NCBI RefSeq assembly: GCF_018389385.1
Contig: NZ_CP062698.1
Span: forward strand, 1,057,501-1,121,500
Length of the DNA: 64,000 bases
Origin: Anthocerotibacter panamensis C109
GTDB taxonomy: Bacteria; Cyanobacteriota; Cyanobacteriia; Gloeobacterales; Anthocerotibacteraceae
Direction of reading: 5' to 3'
This document shows, piece after piece, positions 33,786 to 43,260 of the stretch. Position numbers and translations under genes: made by a program. Position 1 is the first letter of the stretch; the number at the start of each line of letters is the position of its first letter. The notes beneath the pieces are model-generated. The model was not told the origin of the DNA and did no database searches. It saw only the letters and a list, made by a program, of their open reading frames with translations.

Positions 33786-34643
33786 TCAGGATTTGCGCTT
33801 GAGAAAGTTTTTGACCTCGGGCACATCCAAGACCTGCCGTGTAGCGGTGACCAACTTATCCCCCCAGAGTTGGTCTTTGAGGAAGGACGGGTCGGCGTAG
33901 CTGCGGTCTAGTTTGAGCGCTTCGAGAGCCAGATTGAGACCTTTGGCCCGCTCCCCTTTCATATAGAGGGCAACGCCCAGCGCAAGGCGCGGTTCAGCGG
34001 CTTTTTCATCAAGGGCTGTGGCCTTTTGCCACTGCTCGATAGCAGCAACCGGGTCGCCTTGCTCATAGGTCAACAGACCAATGTTGTTGATGGCTTGCCA
34101 GAAATCAGCCTTACGCTCAACCGCCAACCGGTAGCTAGCGAGGGCCTTATCAGGGTTCTGGGCTAAATAGTAGGCATTTCCCAGATCAAAGTAAGGGAAA
34201 GCATCCTTACTGTTGAGTTGTATCCCCCGCTCGTAGGCGTCAATGGAGGCGGGATAATTCTTGGCTCTGATATGAGCCTGCCCCAGGGTGAAATAAAGGC
34301 TGCTGTCTTTAGGGGCGACTTCCAGCCCCCGACGCAGGAGGGTAACTGCTTTAGCTGACTTGTCCTCAGCTAGATAGACCTGCCCTAGGAGCGTGTAGAG
34401 TTCTGGGATTTCCGGGGAGAGTTGCAGGGCCAACTCCAGGAGATTAGCGGACTCTGGATAGCGTCCGCCACGGGCAAATTGAGCAGCTTGGTCCCCCAGG
34501 ATACGCGCCTGCCGGTCGGTGCGTTCCGGGTCTAACCGGGGCGGGGTGACCAAGGCCACCTGAGCTGTGACCGACCCAACCAGGGGCTGAACCGCAAGCA
34601 AGCCCAACGCCAGTAGCCCACCTATCCATCTATTGTTCTTCAC
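33786..34643 (-). CDS. Exported tetratricopeptide-repeat protein
   Basis: A 285-residue protein with a signal peptide (NRWIGGLLALGLLAVQPLVG, cut near VTAQ) and about five TPR units from residue 40 on. Repeats show the W-LG-Y-A-F-A-P pattern (YTLLGQVYLAEDKSAKAVTL, YFTLGQAHIRAKNYPASIDA, YFDLGNAYYLAQNPDKALAS). TPR proteins act as protein-binding scaffolds. It is probably periplasmic. It is co-oriented with the HAD-like gene and preceded by an ABC-2 permease gene on the same strand. Confidence 0.85.
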   Translation of the reverse strand: MKNNRWIGGLLALGLLAVQPLVGSVTAQVALVTPPRLDPERTDRQARILGDQAAQFARGGRYPESANLLELALQLSPEIPELYTLLGQVYLAEDKSAKAVTLLRRGLEVAPKDSSLYFTLGQAHIRAKNYPASIDAYERGIQLNSKDAFPYFDLGNAYYLAQNPDKALASYRLAVERKADFWQAINNIGLLTYEQGDPVAAIEQWQKATALDEKAAEPRLALGVALYMKGERAKGLNLALEALKLDRSYADPSFLKDQLWGDKLVTATRQVLDVPEVKNFLKRKS

Positions 34644-34698
34644 CGACAGTCCTACCTTTTATTCCTTGAATCCTAGCTTAACTTATCTGCGCAGGACC

Positions 34699-35574
34699 CT
34701 AACGCAGAGCCTTTTTGAGGAGGTTTCCAACTAGAGCGACCGCAACCAGATCAAACAGGAGCAGCGCCAGGAGTGCTCCTTCCAAGGTCAGTTGGCCCCA
34801 AGGCGCGTTGAGAATGGGCGTAGTCAAGGACCAATCCGGCATCACGTAGAGATGGCGCACCGGCTCAATGGCCCAGGTCAGTGGACTGAGCGAGGCCACC
34901 CACTGCAACCAAGGAGGCATAAAAGCGAGCGGGGTGAGGGCAGTACTAGTGAAAAGCAAGGGCAAATTGAGTACCAGGAGGATCCCCAGGATCTCAATAT
35001 GCCCCGGCACCACGAAGGCAAGCCCCAGACTGAGGGCAGTGAAGCCCACCACGAGCAGGACCACAGCTAAAATCAGGACCGGCAAGCCCCCCCACCCCGC
35101 CGCGAAATTCGCCCCCATCAGCGCACAGACCCCCATGACCACAGCGGTCTGAACGAGGCTCAGGGCCACGATATAAATGGAGGAGGCGAAGACGATGGAC
35201 AGGCGCGAGACCAGGGGCGCGACCAGGATGCGGTTAAGGAAGCCAAATTCCCGGTCAAAGACGATGGGCAACCCCGAGTTGAGAGCCGAGCCAAACGCCG
35301 TAAAAATAATGATGCCCGCTGCGATGAACTGTAGATAATTGCCAGTAGCCCCGCCCAAAAAGCCCCGCGGCGCATTCTGGAAAGCCGCCCCAAACAAGAG
35401 CAAGAACATCAGCGGGTAGGCGATACCCAGGACTAGACTCGTCGGACGGCGCTTGAGTTGGATAAACCAGCGCCGGGTCAGAGCTAAGGTCTCCTGCCAA
35501 AATTCCGCCGACAGGAGTCCAGGCACAGTACCGGGGGCACGGGTGCTCTCTAAGGAGCTGATGGCTTTACTCAT
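34699..35574 (-). CDS. ABC-2 type permease (DrrB-like), no ATPase alongside
   Basis: A 291-residue membrane protein with six spans and the ABC-2 signature region near the C-terminus (PLAFMPPWLQWVASLSPLTW AIEPVRHL region). The N-terminal cytoplasmic helix reads ALTRRWFIQLKRRPTSLVLG. This is the daunorubicin-exporter-type permease; cyanobacteria often carry it with an ATPase elsewhere. The ATG at 35572-35574 is preferred over a start at 35631 because the extra residues lack similarity. Substrate unknown. Confidence 0.85.
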   Translation of the reverse strand: MSKAISSLESTRAPGTVPGLLSAEFWQETLALTRRWFIQLKRRPTSLVLGIAYPLMFLLLFGAAFQNAPRGFLGGATGNYLQFIAAGIIIFTAFGSALNSGLPIVFDREFGFLNRILVAPLVSRLSIVFASSIYIVALSLVQTAVVMGVCALMGANFAAGWGGLPVLILAVVLLVVGFTALSLGLAFVVPGHIEILGILLVLNLPLLFTSTALTPLAFMPPWLQWVASLSPLTWAIEPVRHLYVMPDWSLTTPILNAPWGQLTLEGALLALLLFDLVAVALVGNLLKKALR

Positions 35575-35731
35575 GACACAAACCCTGCTTTGACACTCCC
35601 ATTGTGCATTATGGTTCCCAGGTTGCAGCAATTATGGCTATCGCCACGCTACGCTATCAGCTTGCGTTGCATCGACTTGAAAAACTTAGGGCGTTCCTGG
35701 AAGCTTCCATCCGAAGTGGTTAAGAATCCCC

Positions 35732-37213
35732 CTACAACCGCGACGGCTCCAATACCGGCCTCATCTGCTGCTGCCACGCCTGCCAAAGCGTGAGCCCCGC
35801 CACATAGCCATAGCCAAAAAAGTAGAGCAGGAGAAACGGCAACGCCCCATAAGCACCCACCTTGAGCGCGGTGTCCAACGCTAGAGCACTGTAGCCACAG
35901 AGAGCCAATTCCCCCAAAGTCACCCAATCCAGCGCGAGGCGGTAGCGCTTGTCCTGCCAGCGGTCTTTGCGGTCACGGACATTGAATTTGGGCGTGCGGC
36001 GAAACTGCGTGCCCCGGTTGAAAAGCGCCGCAAAAACAGCACAGGTATTCGAGAAAGATATCCCCGTGCCTAAGACCGCCAACATGAGTACCCCCCCCAA
36101 CTCCCGGTGCCAGAATTTGGGATTTAGGTCGCGTTGGGCCGTGAGATACAACAGCGGCGGGCCAAACGTCGCCGGGACCATCAGCGTCCCCCAGACCATA
36201 CTCAAGGGGTGCTTCGGCACCCAAGGCACCGATAGTAAGGGCAAGAGTAACAGCAAAATCAGGACCATCAGGGGATGGGCACTATAGCCCGTTAGGTGTA
36301 AGAGGGCTTGAAACTTGCGACCGGTCGGGGCAGATTCAGCGAAGACCCGCCCAAGCAATTTTTTGGCGCATTGGATCGAGCCTTTGGCCCAGCGAAACTG
36401 TTGGAGCTTGTAGGCGGAGATGGCGACGGGGAGTTCTGCCGGGGCTACGATGTCCTGTACATAGACCAAGCGCCAGCCCGCCAGTTGCGCGCGATAGCTG
36501 AGGTCCATGTCCTCCGCGAGGGTGTCCGCCTGCCAGCCGCCAGCTGCTCGGATGGCCGCCATCCGCCAAATTCCCGCCGTACCGTTGAAATTGAGCCAGT
36601 AGCCCTCCCGGTCACGCGCCTGCTGCTCCACGGTGAAATGACCGTCGATGCCCAACGCCTGTAGCCGGGTGAGCAGGGAATAGCTGCGGTTGAGGTGTCC
36701 CCAACGAGTCTGAACCACCCCCACGCCAGCATCTGCAAAGTAGGGGAGCGTGTGCTTGAGCCAGTCCGGGGTCGGGGTGAAATCCGCATCAAAAACAGCC
36801 ACAAAGTCCCCCCGCACCGCTTCCTCAGCCGCCCGGAGTGCCCCTGCCTTAAAACCCGCGCGGTCTGCTCGATGCAAGTAGACGACGGAGAGACCCTGTC
36901 TTTGATAGCGGGCCACCTGAGCTTGGAGCAACACCTGCGTCTCGTCGGTAGAGTCGTCCAGGACTTGAATGTGCAGCAGTTCTCGGGGATAGTCCAGGCA
37001 ACAGACCGCATCCAAGAGGCGATGGGCGACGTACAGCTCGTTATAAATGGGTAGTTGGATCGTGACCAGGGGCCAAGATGTAGGCATAGGCGGGATGGGG
37101 CGCGGATTCTGGCGATGGGCGGTCAGCCAGTAGGCGTTGATGCCGTACAAAAACAGCCAACCTGCAGTCAAGCTGTTGACCACCAACAATAGAAGCGTTA
37201 GCCAGTCAGGCAT
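35732..37213 (-). CDS. Processive family 2 glycosyltransferase, cellulose-synthase-like
   Basis: Membrane enzyme polymerising or transferring sugars from a nucleotide donor. One N-terminal span is followed by the GT-A domain: VTIQLPIYNE, VLDDSTDET, FVAVFDADFTPTPDWL (DxD), TLAEDMDLSYRAQLAGW (TED-like) and QQFRWAKGSIQ (QxxRW). About four C-terminal spans follow. The QxxRW motif marks processive or CESA-like enzymes, including glucomannan, cellulose and glycolipid synthases. The ATG at 37211-37213 has GGAG about 9 nt upstream; a TTG five codons earlier is possible. Product unknown. Confidence 0.9.
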   Translation of the reverse strand: MPDWLTLLLLVVNSLTAGWLFLYGINAYWLTAHRQNPRPIPPMPTSWPLVTIQLPIYNELYVAHRLLDAVCCLDYPRELLHIQVLDDSTDETQVLLQAQVARYQRQGLSVVYLHRADRAGFKAGALRAAEEAVRGDFVAVFDADFTPTPDWLKHTLPYFADAGVGVVQTRWGHLNRSYSLLTRLQALGIDGHFTVEQQARDREGYWLNFNGTAGIWRMAAIRAAGGWQADTLAEDMDLSYRAQLAGWRLVYVQDIVAPAELPVAISAYKLQQFRWAKGSIQCAKKLLGRVFAESAPTGRKFQALLHLTGYSAHPLMVLILLLLLPLLSVPWVPKHPLSMVWGTLMVPATFGPPLLYLTAQRDLNPKFWHRELGGVLMLAVLGTGISFSNTCAVFAALFNRGTQFRRTPKFNVRDRKDRWQDKRYRLALDWVTLGELALCGYSALALDTALKVGAYGALPFLLLYFFGYGYVAGLTLWQAWQQQMRPVLEPSRL

Positions 37214-37279
37214 ACAACAGATCTCCAAGGGGAACGAGTCGGTTCATCGCGAACACACTCCCCAAACGCAAAACAGCCG

Positions 37280-37654
37280 TTACCGAATTGTCCGGTTCTT
37301 GTGCAGAAAACTCAGTACCCGCTCCACCATAGCTATTTCGGGAGGACCATACTCGCGGCGGGCATGGGGATGCCTGGTCTTGGACATCAGTTCCCAAACA
37401 GGTCTTCCCCCCACGATATGACGCTGAACAATGACCCCGGCAGCCTCCGGCCAGACGCCACTGTACCAGATGACTGGCAGATTCGGGCTCTGTACAATGA
37501 CCGTCGGCCCACTCCCACACTGCCCCAAGCATCCTGAGGCTGTCAAGGCGACCTCAGAGATCCCGTCAAGTGCCTGAGTGAAGGCTTCGAGCACCTGGGG
37601 ACTACCATCCTTTAGGCAGGTCCGGTTCTGGCAGATAGTGACGAAAGTGAGCAT
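37280..37654 (-). CDS. Thioredoxin-like [2Fe-2S] ferredoxin
   Basis: A 124-residue soluble protein. Four cysteines in the pattern CQNRTC and GCLGQCGSGP fit the thioredoxin-fold [2Fe-2S] ferredoxins. The VWPEAAGVIVQRHI segment after the cluster is also typical. A C-terminal tail of about 35 residues (RREYGPPEIAMVERVLSFLH) is extra. The ATG at 37652-37654 starts directly at the fold (MLTFVTICQN). It ends 66 bp from the glycosyltransferase gene and may be co-transcribed. Confidence 0.85.
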   Translation of the reverse strand: MLTFVTICQNRTCLKDGSPQVLEAFTQALDGISEVALTASGCLGQCGSGPTVIVQSPNLPVIWYSGVWPEAAGVIVQRHIVGGRPVWELMSKTRHPHARREYGPPEIAMVERVLSFLHKNRTIR

Positions 37655-37757
37655 AGCGAAGACCCCGCAGGGATACTTTGAACCTACTGCCCAACGCCTG
37701 CACCTACCCAAAAACACCGGGAACTTTTAGCATTCCCCAGGAATTTTGCACAAAACC

Positions 37758-37784
37758 CTGGCACTCTCCCCTCAAGAGTGCTAA
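37758..37784 (+). promoter_or_regulatory. CIRCE operator upstream of groES
   Basis: CTGGCACTC, a 9-nt spacer, then GAGTGCTAA. The consensus is TTAGCACTC-N9-GAGTGCTAA, so 16 of 18 arm positions match. This is the binding site for the HrcA repressor, which releases on heat shock. It lies about 80 bp before the groES start. Confidence 0.9.
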
Positions 37785-37866
37785 TATCAACAGTTGAAAG
37801 CGCTTTGTGCGCCAAAACTTTGTGTAAATTACCCTGATTTACCATTCTCACGAGTGGAGGTTTGTC

Positions 37867-38178
37867 ATGTCTGCAGTTTCTCTTACGGTAACCACCCTGA
37901 AGCCCCTTGGGGACCGGGTTTTGCTCAAGGTCCTCAAAGCTGAGGAGCGCACCACCGGCGGTATTTTCCTGCCTGAAACCGCCAAGGAAAAACCCCAGAC
38001 CGGCGAGATTGTCGCCATTGGTCCGGGCAAAGTCGGTGAGGACGGCACCCGTCAGCCCCTCGAAGTGAACGTGGGGGACCAAGTCCTGTATTCCAAGTAC
38101 AGCGGCACGGACCTCAAGCTCAACAACGAGGAGTACGTGCTCCTCGCAGAAAAAGACATTCTCGCCGTATTGGCCTAG
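37867..38178 (+). CDS. groS: Co-chaperonin GroES
   Basis: The 10-kDa lid of the chaperonin. The 103-residue sequence shows [20 protein letters not shown], the mobile loop [25 protein letters not shown] and the C-terminal [21 protein letters not shown] lies shortly upstream of the ATG. It forms an operon with groL 18 bp downstream, under CIRCE control. Confidence 0.97.
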   Translation: MSAVSLTVTTLKPLGDRVLLKVLKAEERTTGGIFLPETAKEKPQTGEIVAIGPGKVGEDGTRQPLEVNVGDQVLYSKYSGTDLKLNNEEYVLLAEKDILAVLA

Positions 38179-38181
38179 TAG

Positions 38182-39831
<1,650 letters not shown>

Positions 39832-39847
39832 GCACTGACTAATAGTC

Positions 39848-39881
39848 CATGGGGGGATAGCTAACAAGCTATCCCCCCATG
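39848..39881 (+). terminator. Perfect 15-bp hairpin after groL
   Basis: CATGGGGGGATAGCT and AGCTATCCCCCCATG pair with no mismatch around an AACA loop, 17 bp past the groL stop. There is no long T tail, but stability and position argue for termination or mRNA 3'-end protection. Confidence 0.75.
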
Positions 39882-40004
39882 CTTATGGGAGGGTTGTCTG
39901 TCTTGGATAGTTCCTCAGGATAAAGTGAGGGATGTTTGATTCCCCTATTTGTTCAGTGAATATTTTCGCAACGTCTCATCAAAAAGCACTCAGGGAAGCA
40001 AATT

Positions 40005-40361
40005 ATGGCAGTTGAGCTCCAGACAGAAAGATTGACCCAAACTGCTCGTAGTGTTATGGACCATAAAGAGGGAATTTTCGCTGTACCCAAAAACTTTGAA
40101 GAGCGCCTCCTAGAAATTGCGCAAAAATTGCTCGAATACCGTAGGCAGAAGGATTTGCCGGACATCCCCAAAGTCAGTCAGCTCTGTCTCGAATCAAGCA
40201 CAATAGATGTAGACGAATTTATTGATCTATTGTGGTTTACTGGTTTTCCCTACGATTTTGCCGATTCTAGCGCTAGGCTATGGAGTGAGTCTGTGGTTAA
40301 GTTCCTGTGGTTTGAGGAGAGACTATGGGGTTGGATGATGAATCCAATAGAGCGCGCTTAG
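40005..40361 (+). CDS. Protein of unknown function (118 residues)
   Basis: Soluble, rich in charged residues and helical, starting AVELQTERLTQTARSVMDHK and ending in a Trp-rich stretch (FEERLWGWMMNPIE). No signal peptide or membrane span. I recognise no family. The last 37 bp overlap the next gene in another frame, suggesting coupling. The coding composition is more AT-rich than its neighbours in the first half. Confidence 0.6.
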   Translation: MAVELQTERLTQTARSVMDHKEGIFAVPKNFEERLLEIAQKLLEYRRQKDLPDIPKVSQLCLESSTIDVDEFIDLLWFTGFPYDFADSSARLWSESVVKFLWFEERLWGWMMNPIERA

Positions 40362-40792
40362 CCTTACCCGTCGCGAGTGAGCGTGCTGCGGCGCTTACGC
40401 AGCGGGAGTTTCAGGTTTTGTATGGGTTTAGTGTGACTTTCCTAACCGTACTGGTGGTCTTTACGTACACTTTTTGGAAACCACCCTCGCTCCCCCAGAA
40501 CCCCACCGTTCAGACTTCCACCGTGGACTTCAGGATGCCAGATCCCATGCTTAAATTATCGCCACGCCCATCTACACACCCTCGTCTTAAAATCCAGCCC
40601 CCGCCGCCCAAAGCCTCTGCTCGTCATGTCTTCACCCCTTCTACCTTGTCTGCGGTCAAGCCCATTCCGCCCCTGCCCAAAGCGCTCAACCAGGGTCAAC
40701 GAAAAAAATCCAGGCTAGCAGGGCTTGCCCAACCGCGCCCAGACTTCTCTCCGTTCGCGGTGCCCGTATTCCAACGGGCAAAGGTTCCCTAG
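40325..40792 (+). CDS. Single-span protein with proline-rich tail, unknown function
   Basis: A 155-residue protein: a cytoplasmic start, one membrane span at about residues 34-52 (YGFSVTFLTVLVVFTYTFW), and then a long Pro/Lys-rich extracytoplasmic tail (PRLKIQPPPPKASARH). The shape recalls TonB-like spacers, but the TonB C-terminal domain is missing. GAGGAGA lies just upstream of its ATG, within the previous gene. The two genes are probably one unit. Confidence 0.6.
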   Translation: MGLDDESNRARLALPVASERAAALTQREFQVLYGFSVTFLTVLVVFTYTFWKPPSLPQNPTVQTSTVDFRMPDPMLKLSPRPSTHPRLKIQPPPPKASARHVFTPSTLSAVKPIPPLPKALNQGQRKKSRLAGLAQPRPDFSPFAVPVFQRAKVP

Positions 40793-42276
40793 GGTAGCCA
40801 GAAATGGGGAAATAGCGCCTGACCCAGCGAGCGGGTGGTCTGATGGATAGTGCGGGCAAGCTGAATATGGGGTTCGTCTACCTCGACGGGTAAAATAGCC
40901 GCTTGCTGACCAAGCCCCAAGCGGTCGATGACTCGGTTGGCTGCCTCCAGACCCGTGACATAGGCTTTTTCCTGGGACCAAGAACCATGTCGGTTCACGA
41001 TCCAGTCCCCTGCCATGAAGACATTGGCAAAACTGGTTGTTCCTGATAACAGATGCTGGTAGCTTCCGGGTGCAAAATGGGTCACCGCTCGCGGTAGACG
41101 GATCACACTGCTATCGATAAGGCGCGCCTCCCCAAAGGCTGGAACGCAGGTGGCGAGGTAATGCTGGACCAAAGGCAGAATCTGCGCGTCGTCTAAGGGC
41201 AGCCATTGATTGGCGTGATAAAAATCCGCCTCGACCACCGTGCCCGCTTCCTCCCGATATTCGTCATGGAGGGCGTTCAAGTCAAAAAAGGTCCACCCAG
41301 TGGTCGCCTCAAAGCCAAAGCAGGCATTGGAAGCGCGGGGGATAGCAATTTTGCGGTCAAACCAGAGGCGTGTGGCAAGGACATCCACCGCCCCTAGATT
41401 CATCACCCCCCGCAACCGCTCCCGGAGGCTGGGACTTCCCTGAACTATTTTTTGCATCCCGCTCACCCCCACAGCAAAAATCACCGCATCGGCAGGATAG
41501 ACCTGCTCCCCGGCGACCACCCCCGTCACCTGACCCGCTTCGTCCACCCGCAGGTCGTTGACCCGGCATCCGGTGACCACGCGCCCCCCCACGTGCGCTA
41601 TGCGCTCACCCCAGGGCTTGAAGATTTTCTCCCCCACCGTCCCCCGGCACCAAACCACGTCAAAGTCTGCCTGATGAGCCAGGATAAAAAAGTAGAGCAT
41701 CCCCAACGCCGCCGCTGCGGAACACTGCTCTCCCGGCGCAAAAAGCCCTACCAATAACATCGGCTCAAAGGCATCCTGATAAAGCCGTTGCGAGACCCCA
41801 AACTGTTTAAACAGTTCTCGCGCCGTCATCGGGTCATAGCGCCGCCAAGCCGCATCAGAATTGTCGAAATCAATCAGCGCATAGAGCAAAGGCAGCGCCG
41901 AGAGCCGGTCCACCAAAGGCAGTCGCTTAAATTGGGTATACAGAAACGTCCCCAAAGGCGTCGGCAAGCGGGGCAAATCCTGAAAAATGGGCGACTCGAC
42001 CTCCAGCCCCTGCAAAGAGTACTGCGCCGAACGGGTCCAAGGGGTAAAAGGCTCCAGCTCCAATTCCCGGAGCAGCGCAAAAATATTGCAATAGGGATAC
42101 CAAAAACCGTGAATCCCCGCCTCCACCGAGCGCCCCCCTGCGGTCCGCCAACCCGCAACCAGCCCGCCGGGATAGGGACCAGCCTCTAGGAGCGTCACAT
42201 CATAACCCTGGCGGGCTAAGTGATAAGCTGCCCCCAACCCAGCCCAACCCGCCCCAACGACCACAACCTGTACCAT
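40789..42276 (-). CDS. FAD-dependent oxidoreductase, zeta-carotene-desaturase-like
   Basis: A 495-residue flavoprotein with the N-terminal dinucleotide site VVVVGAGWAGLGAAYHLARQ and, at the C-terminus, FMAGDWIVNRHGSWSQEKAY, the FAD-contact end of the carotenoid desaturase/amine oxidase family. The middle (FDNSDAAWRRYDPMTARELF, LLVGLFAPGEQCSAAAALGM) resembles plant-type desaturases. Cyanobacteria carry several paralogues of PDS and ZDS without assigned roles, so the exact reaction is open. It converges on the preceding proline-rich gene with 4 bp overlap. Confidence 0.8.
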   Translation of the reverse strand: MVQVVVVGAGWAGLGAAYHLARQGYDVTLLEAGPYPGGLVAGWRTAGGRSVEAGIHGFWYPYCNIFALLRELELEPFTPWTRSAQYSLQGLEVESPIFQDLPRLPTPLGTFLYTQFKRLPLVDRLSALPLLYALIDFDNSDAAWRRYDPMTARELFKQFGVSQRLYQDAFEPMLLVGLFAPGEQCSAAAALGMLYFFILAHQADFDVVWCRGTVGEKIFKPWGERIAHVGGRVVTGCRVNDLRVDEAGQVTGVVAGEQVYPADAVIFAVGVSGMQKIVQGSPSLRERLRGVMNLGAVDVLATRLWFDRKIAIPRASNACFGFEATTGWTFFDLNALHDEYREEAGTVVEADFYHANQWLPLDDAQILPLVQHYLATCVPAFGEARLIDSSVIRLPRAVTHFAPGSYQHLLSGTTSFANVFMAGDWIVNRHGSWSQEKAYVTGLEAANRVIDRLGLGQQAAILPVEVDEPHIQLARTIHQTTRSLGQALFPHFWLP

Positions 42277-42439
42277 GCTTGCGCCCTAAGATCTCCTCCA
42301 GGATGACACCTTTAACCCCACCCACATAAGAGCCCCTGCAAAAACCCTCCATGGACTGAACTGAGCGCTCCTAGCCCAGACGATACAGTGAGATGGGTTT
42401 TTAGGGAAAAACTTACTACCGGATTTCAGGGAGATTTCG

Positions 42440-43015
42440 ATGAATACACGGTTGACGAAGCTTGCCCAGACCTTCAGCATCGCCGGTATCTATTCGTTGG
42501 TCAGTCTGACCGCGCTTGCCCAGACAAGTCCCAAAACCAGTCCCACGGAGCCCATCCCCACGGAGCCCACCCCACCATCCAAATTACCCAGCGCGTCCGC
42601 TAATCTGGTCGAGGAAGCTGGCAAAGACCAATCCCTCAGCACTTTCGTGCGTGCAGTAAAAGCTGCAGGGCTATCCAGTGCGCTGTCCGGCAGTGGTCCC
42701 TACACCGTCTTTGCCCCCTCCAATACTGCGTTTGCCGCCCTGCCCAAAGAAAAACGCGACGAACTATTCAAGCCTGAGAACCGGCAAAAACTGGTCAATC
42801 TACTCAGCTATCATGTCATTCCGGGTGACCTGACTACTATTAAGCTGCAATCAGCCAAAGTTGAAACCGCCGGTGGAGAGACCCTGGACTTCAAAATGGC
42901 GCAGCGGGGCGAAGAGGTCCAGGTGAACGACGCCAAAGCCATCAAGCCCGACACCCGAGCGAGTAACGGGGTCATCTATGTCATCGACAAAGTGCTGATC
43001 CCCCCAGGCCACTAA
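42440..43015 (+). CDS. Exported fasciclin (FAS1) domain protein
   Basis: A 191-residue protein with a signal peptide (LAQTFSIAGIYSLVSLTALA, cut near AQT), a Pro/Thr-rich linker (PTEPIPTEPTPPSK) and one FAS1 domain from about residue 55. The H1 and H2 boxes are visible as GPYTVFAPSNTAFAALP and NGVIYVIDKVLIPP, with NLLSYHVIPG between. FAS1 proteins mediate adhesion at the cell surface. GGGAG lies 6 nt before the ATG. A strong hairpin follows. Confidence 0.92.
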   Translation: MNTRLTKLAQTFSIAGIYSLVSLTALAQTSPKTSPTEPIPTEPTPPSKLPSASANLVEEAGKDQSLSTFVRAVKAAGLSSALSGSGPYTVFAPSNTAFAALPKEKRDELFKPENRQKLVNLLSYHVIPGDLTTIKLQSAKVETAGGETLDFKMAQRGEEVQVNDAKAIKPDTRASNGVIYVIDKVLIPPGH

Positions 43016-43050
43016 TGTTAGAGGGCGGCCCAGTGGACCGCCCTCTAACA
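43016..43050 (+). terminator. Hairpin terminator after the fasciclin gene
   Basis: TGTTAGAGGGCGG and CCGCCCTCTAACA pair perfectly (13 bp) around a 9-nt centre that can extend the stem, starting at the fasciclin stop codon. It could serve the opposing small gene as well. Confidence 0.75.
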
Positions 43051-43070
43051 TGTTTAGGATGAGGCACCAT

Positions 43071-43187
43071 CTATTTACCAAAACCTGCCACTACGATCAT
43101 CACCGCACCCACCGCCGCCGCCATGGAAAGGATAAAACCCGCGTTGGGGCTGCCCATCCAGGAGTAATTCTTTTCTTTCGAATTCAT
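43071..43187 (-). CDS. Single-span membrane micropeptide
   Basis: A 38-residue peptide: polar start (MNSKEKNYSWMGSPNAG), then one Ala/Val/Met-rich helix ending VVAGFGK. AAGGTGG lies about 5 nt before the ATG at 43185-43187, a good site for so short a gene. No family is recognised. A photosystem- or electron-transport-associated subunit is a guess based only on size. Confidence 0.6.
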   Translation of the reverse strand: MNSKEKNYSWMGSPNAGFILSMAAAVGAVMIVVAGFGK

Positions 43188-43260
43188 GGCCCACCTTTGA
43201 GAATCGTTACCTTATTTTAATTATCCCTTAAAATTCTTGGAAAAAATTAATATTACTTAA

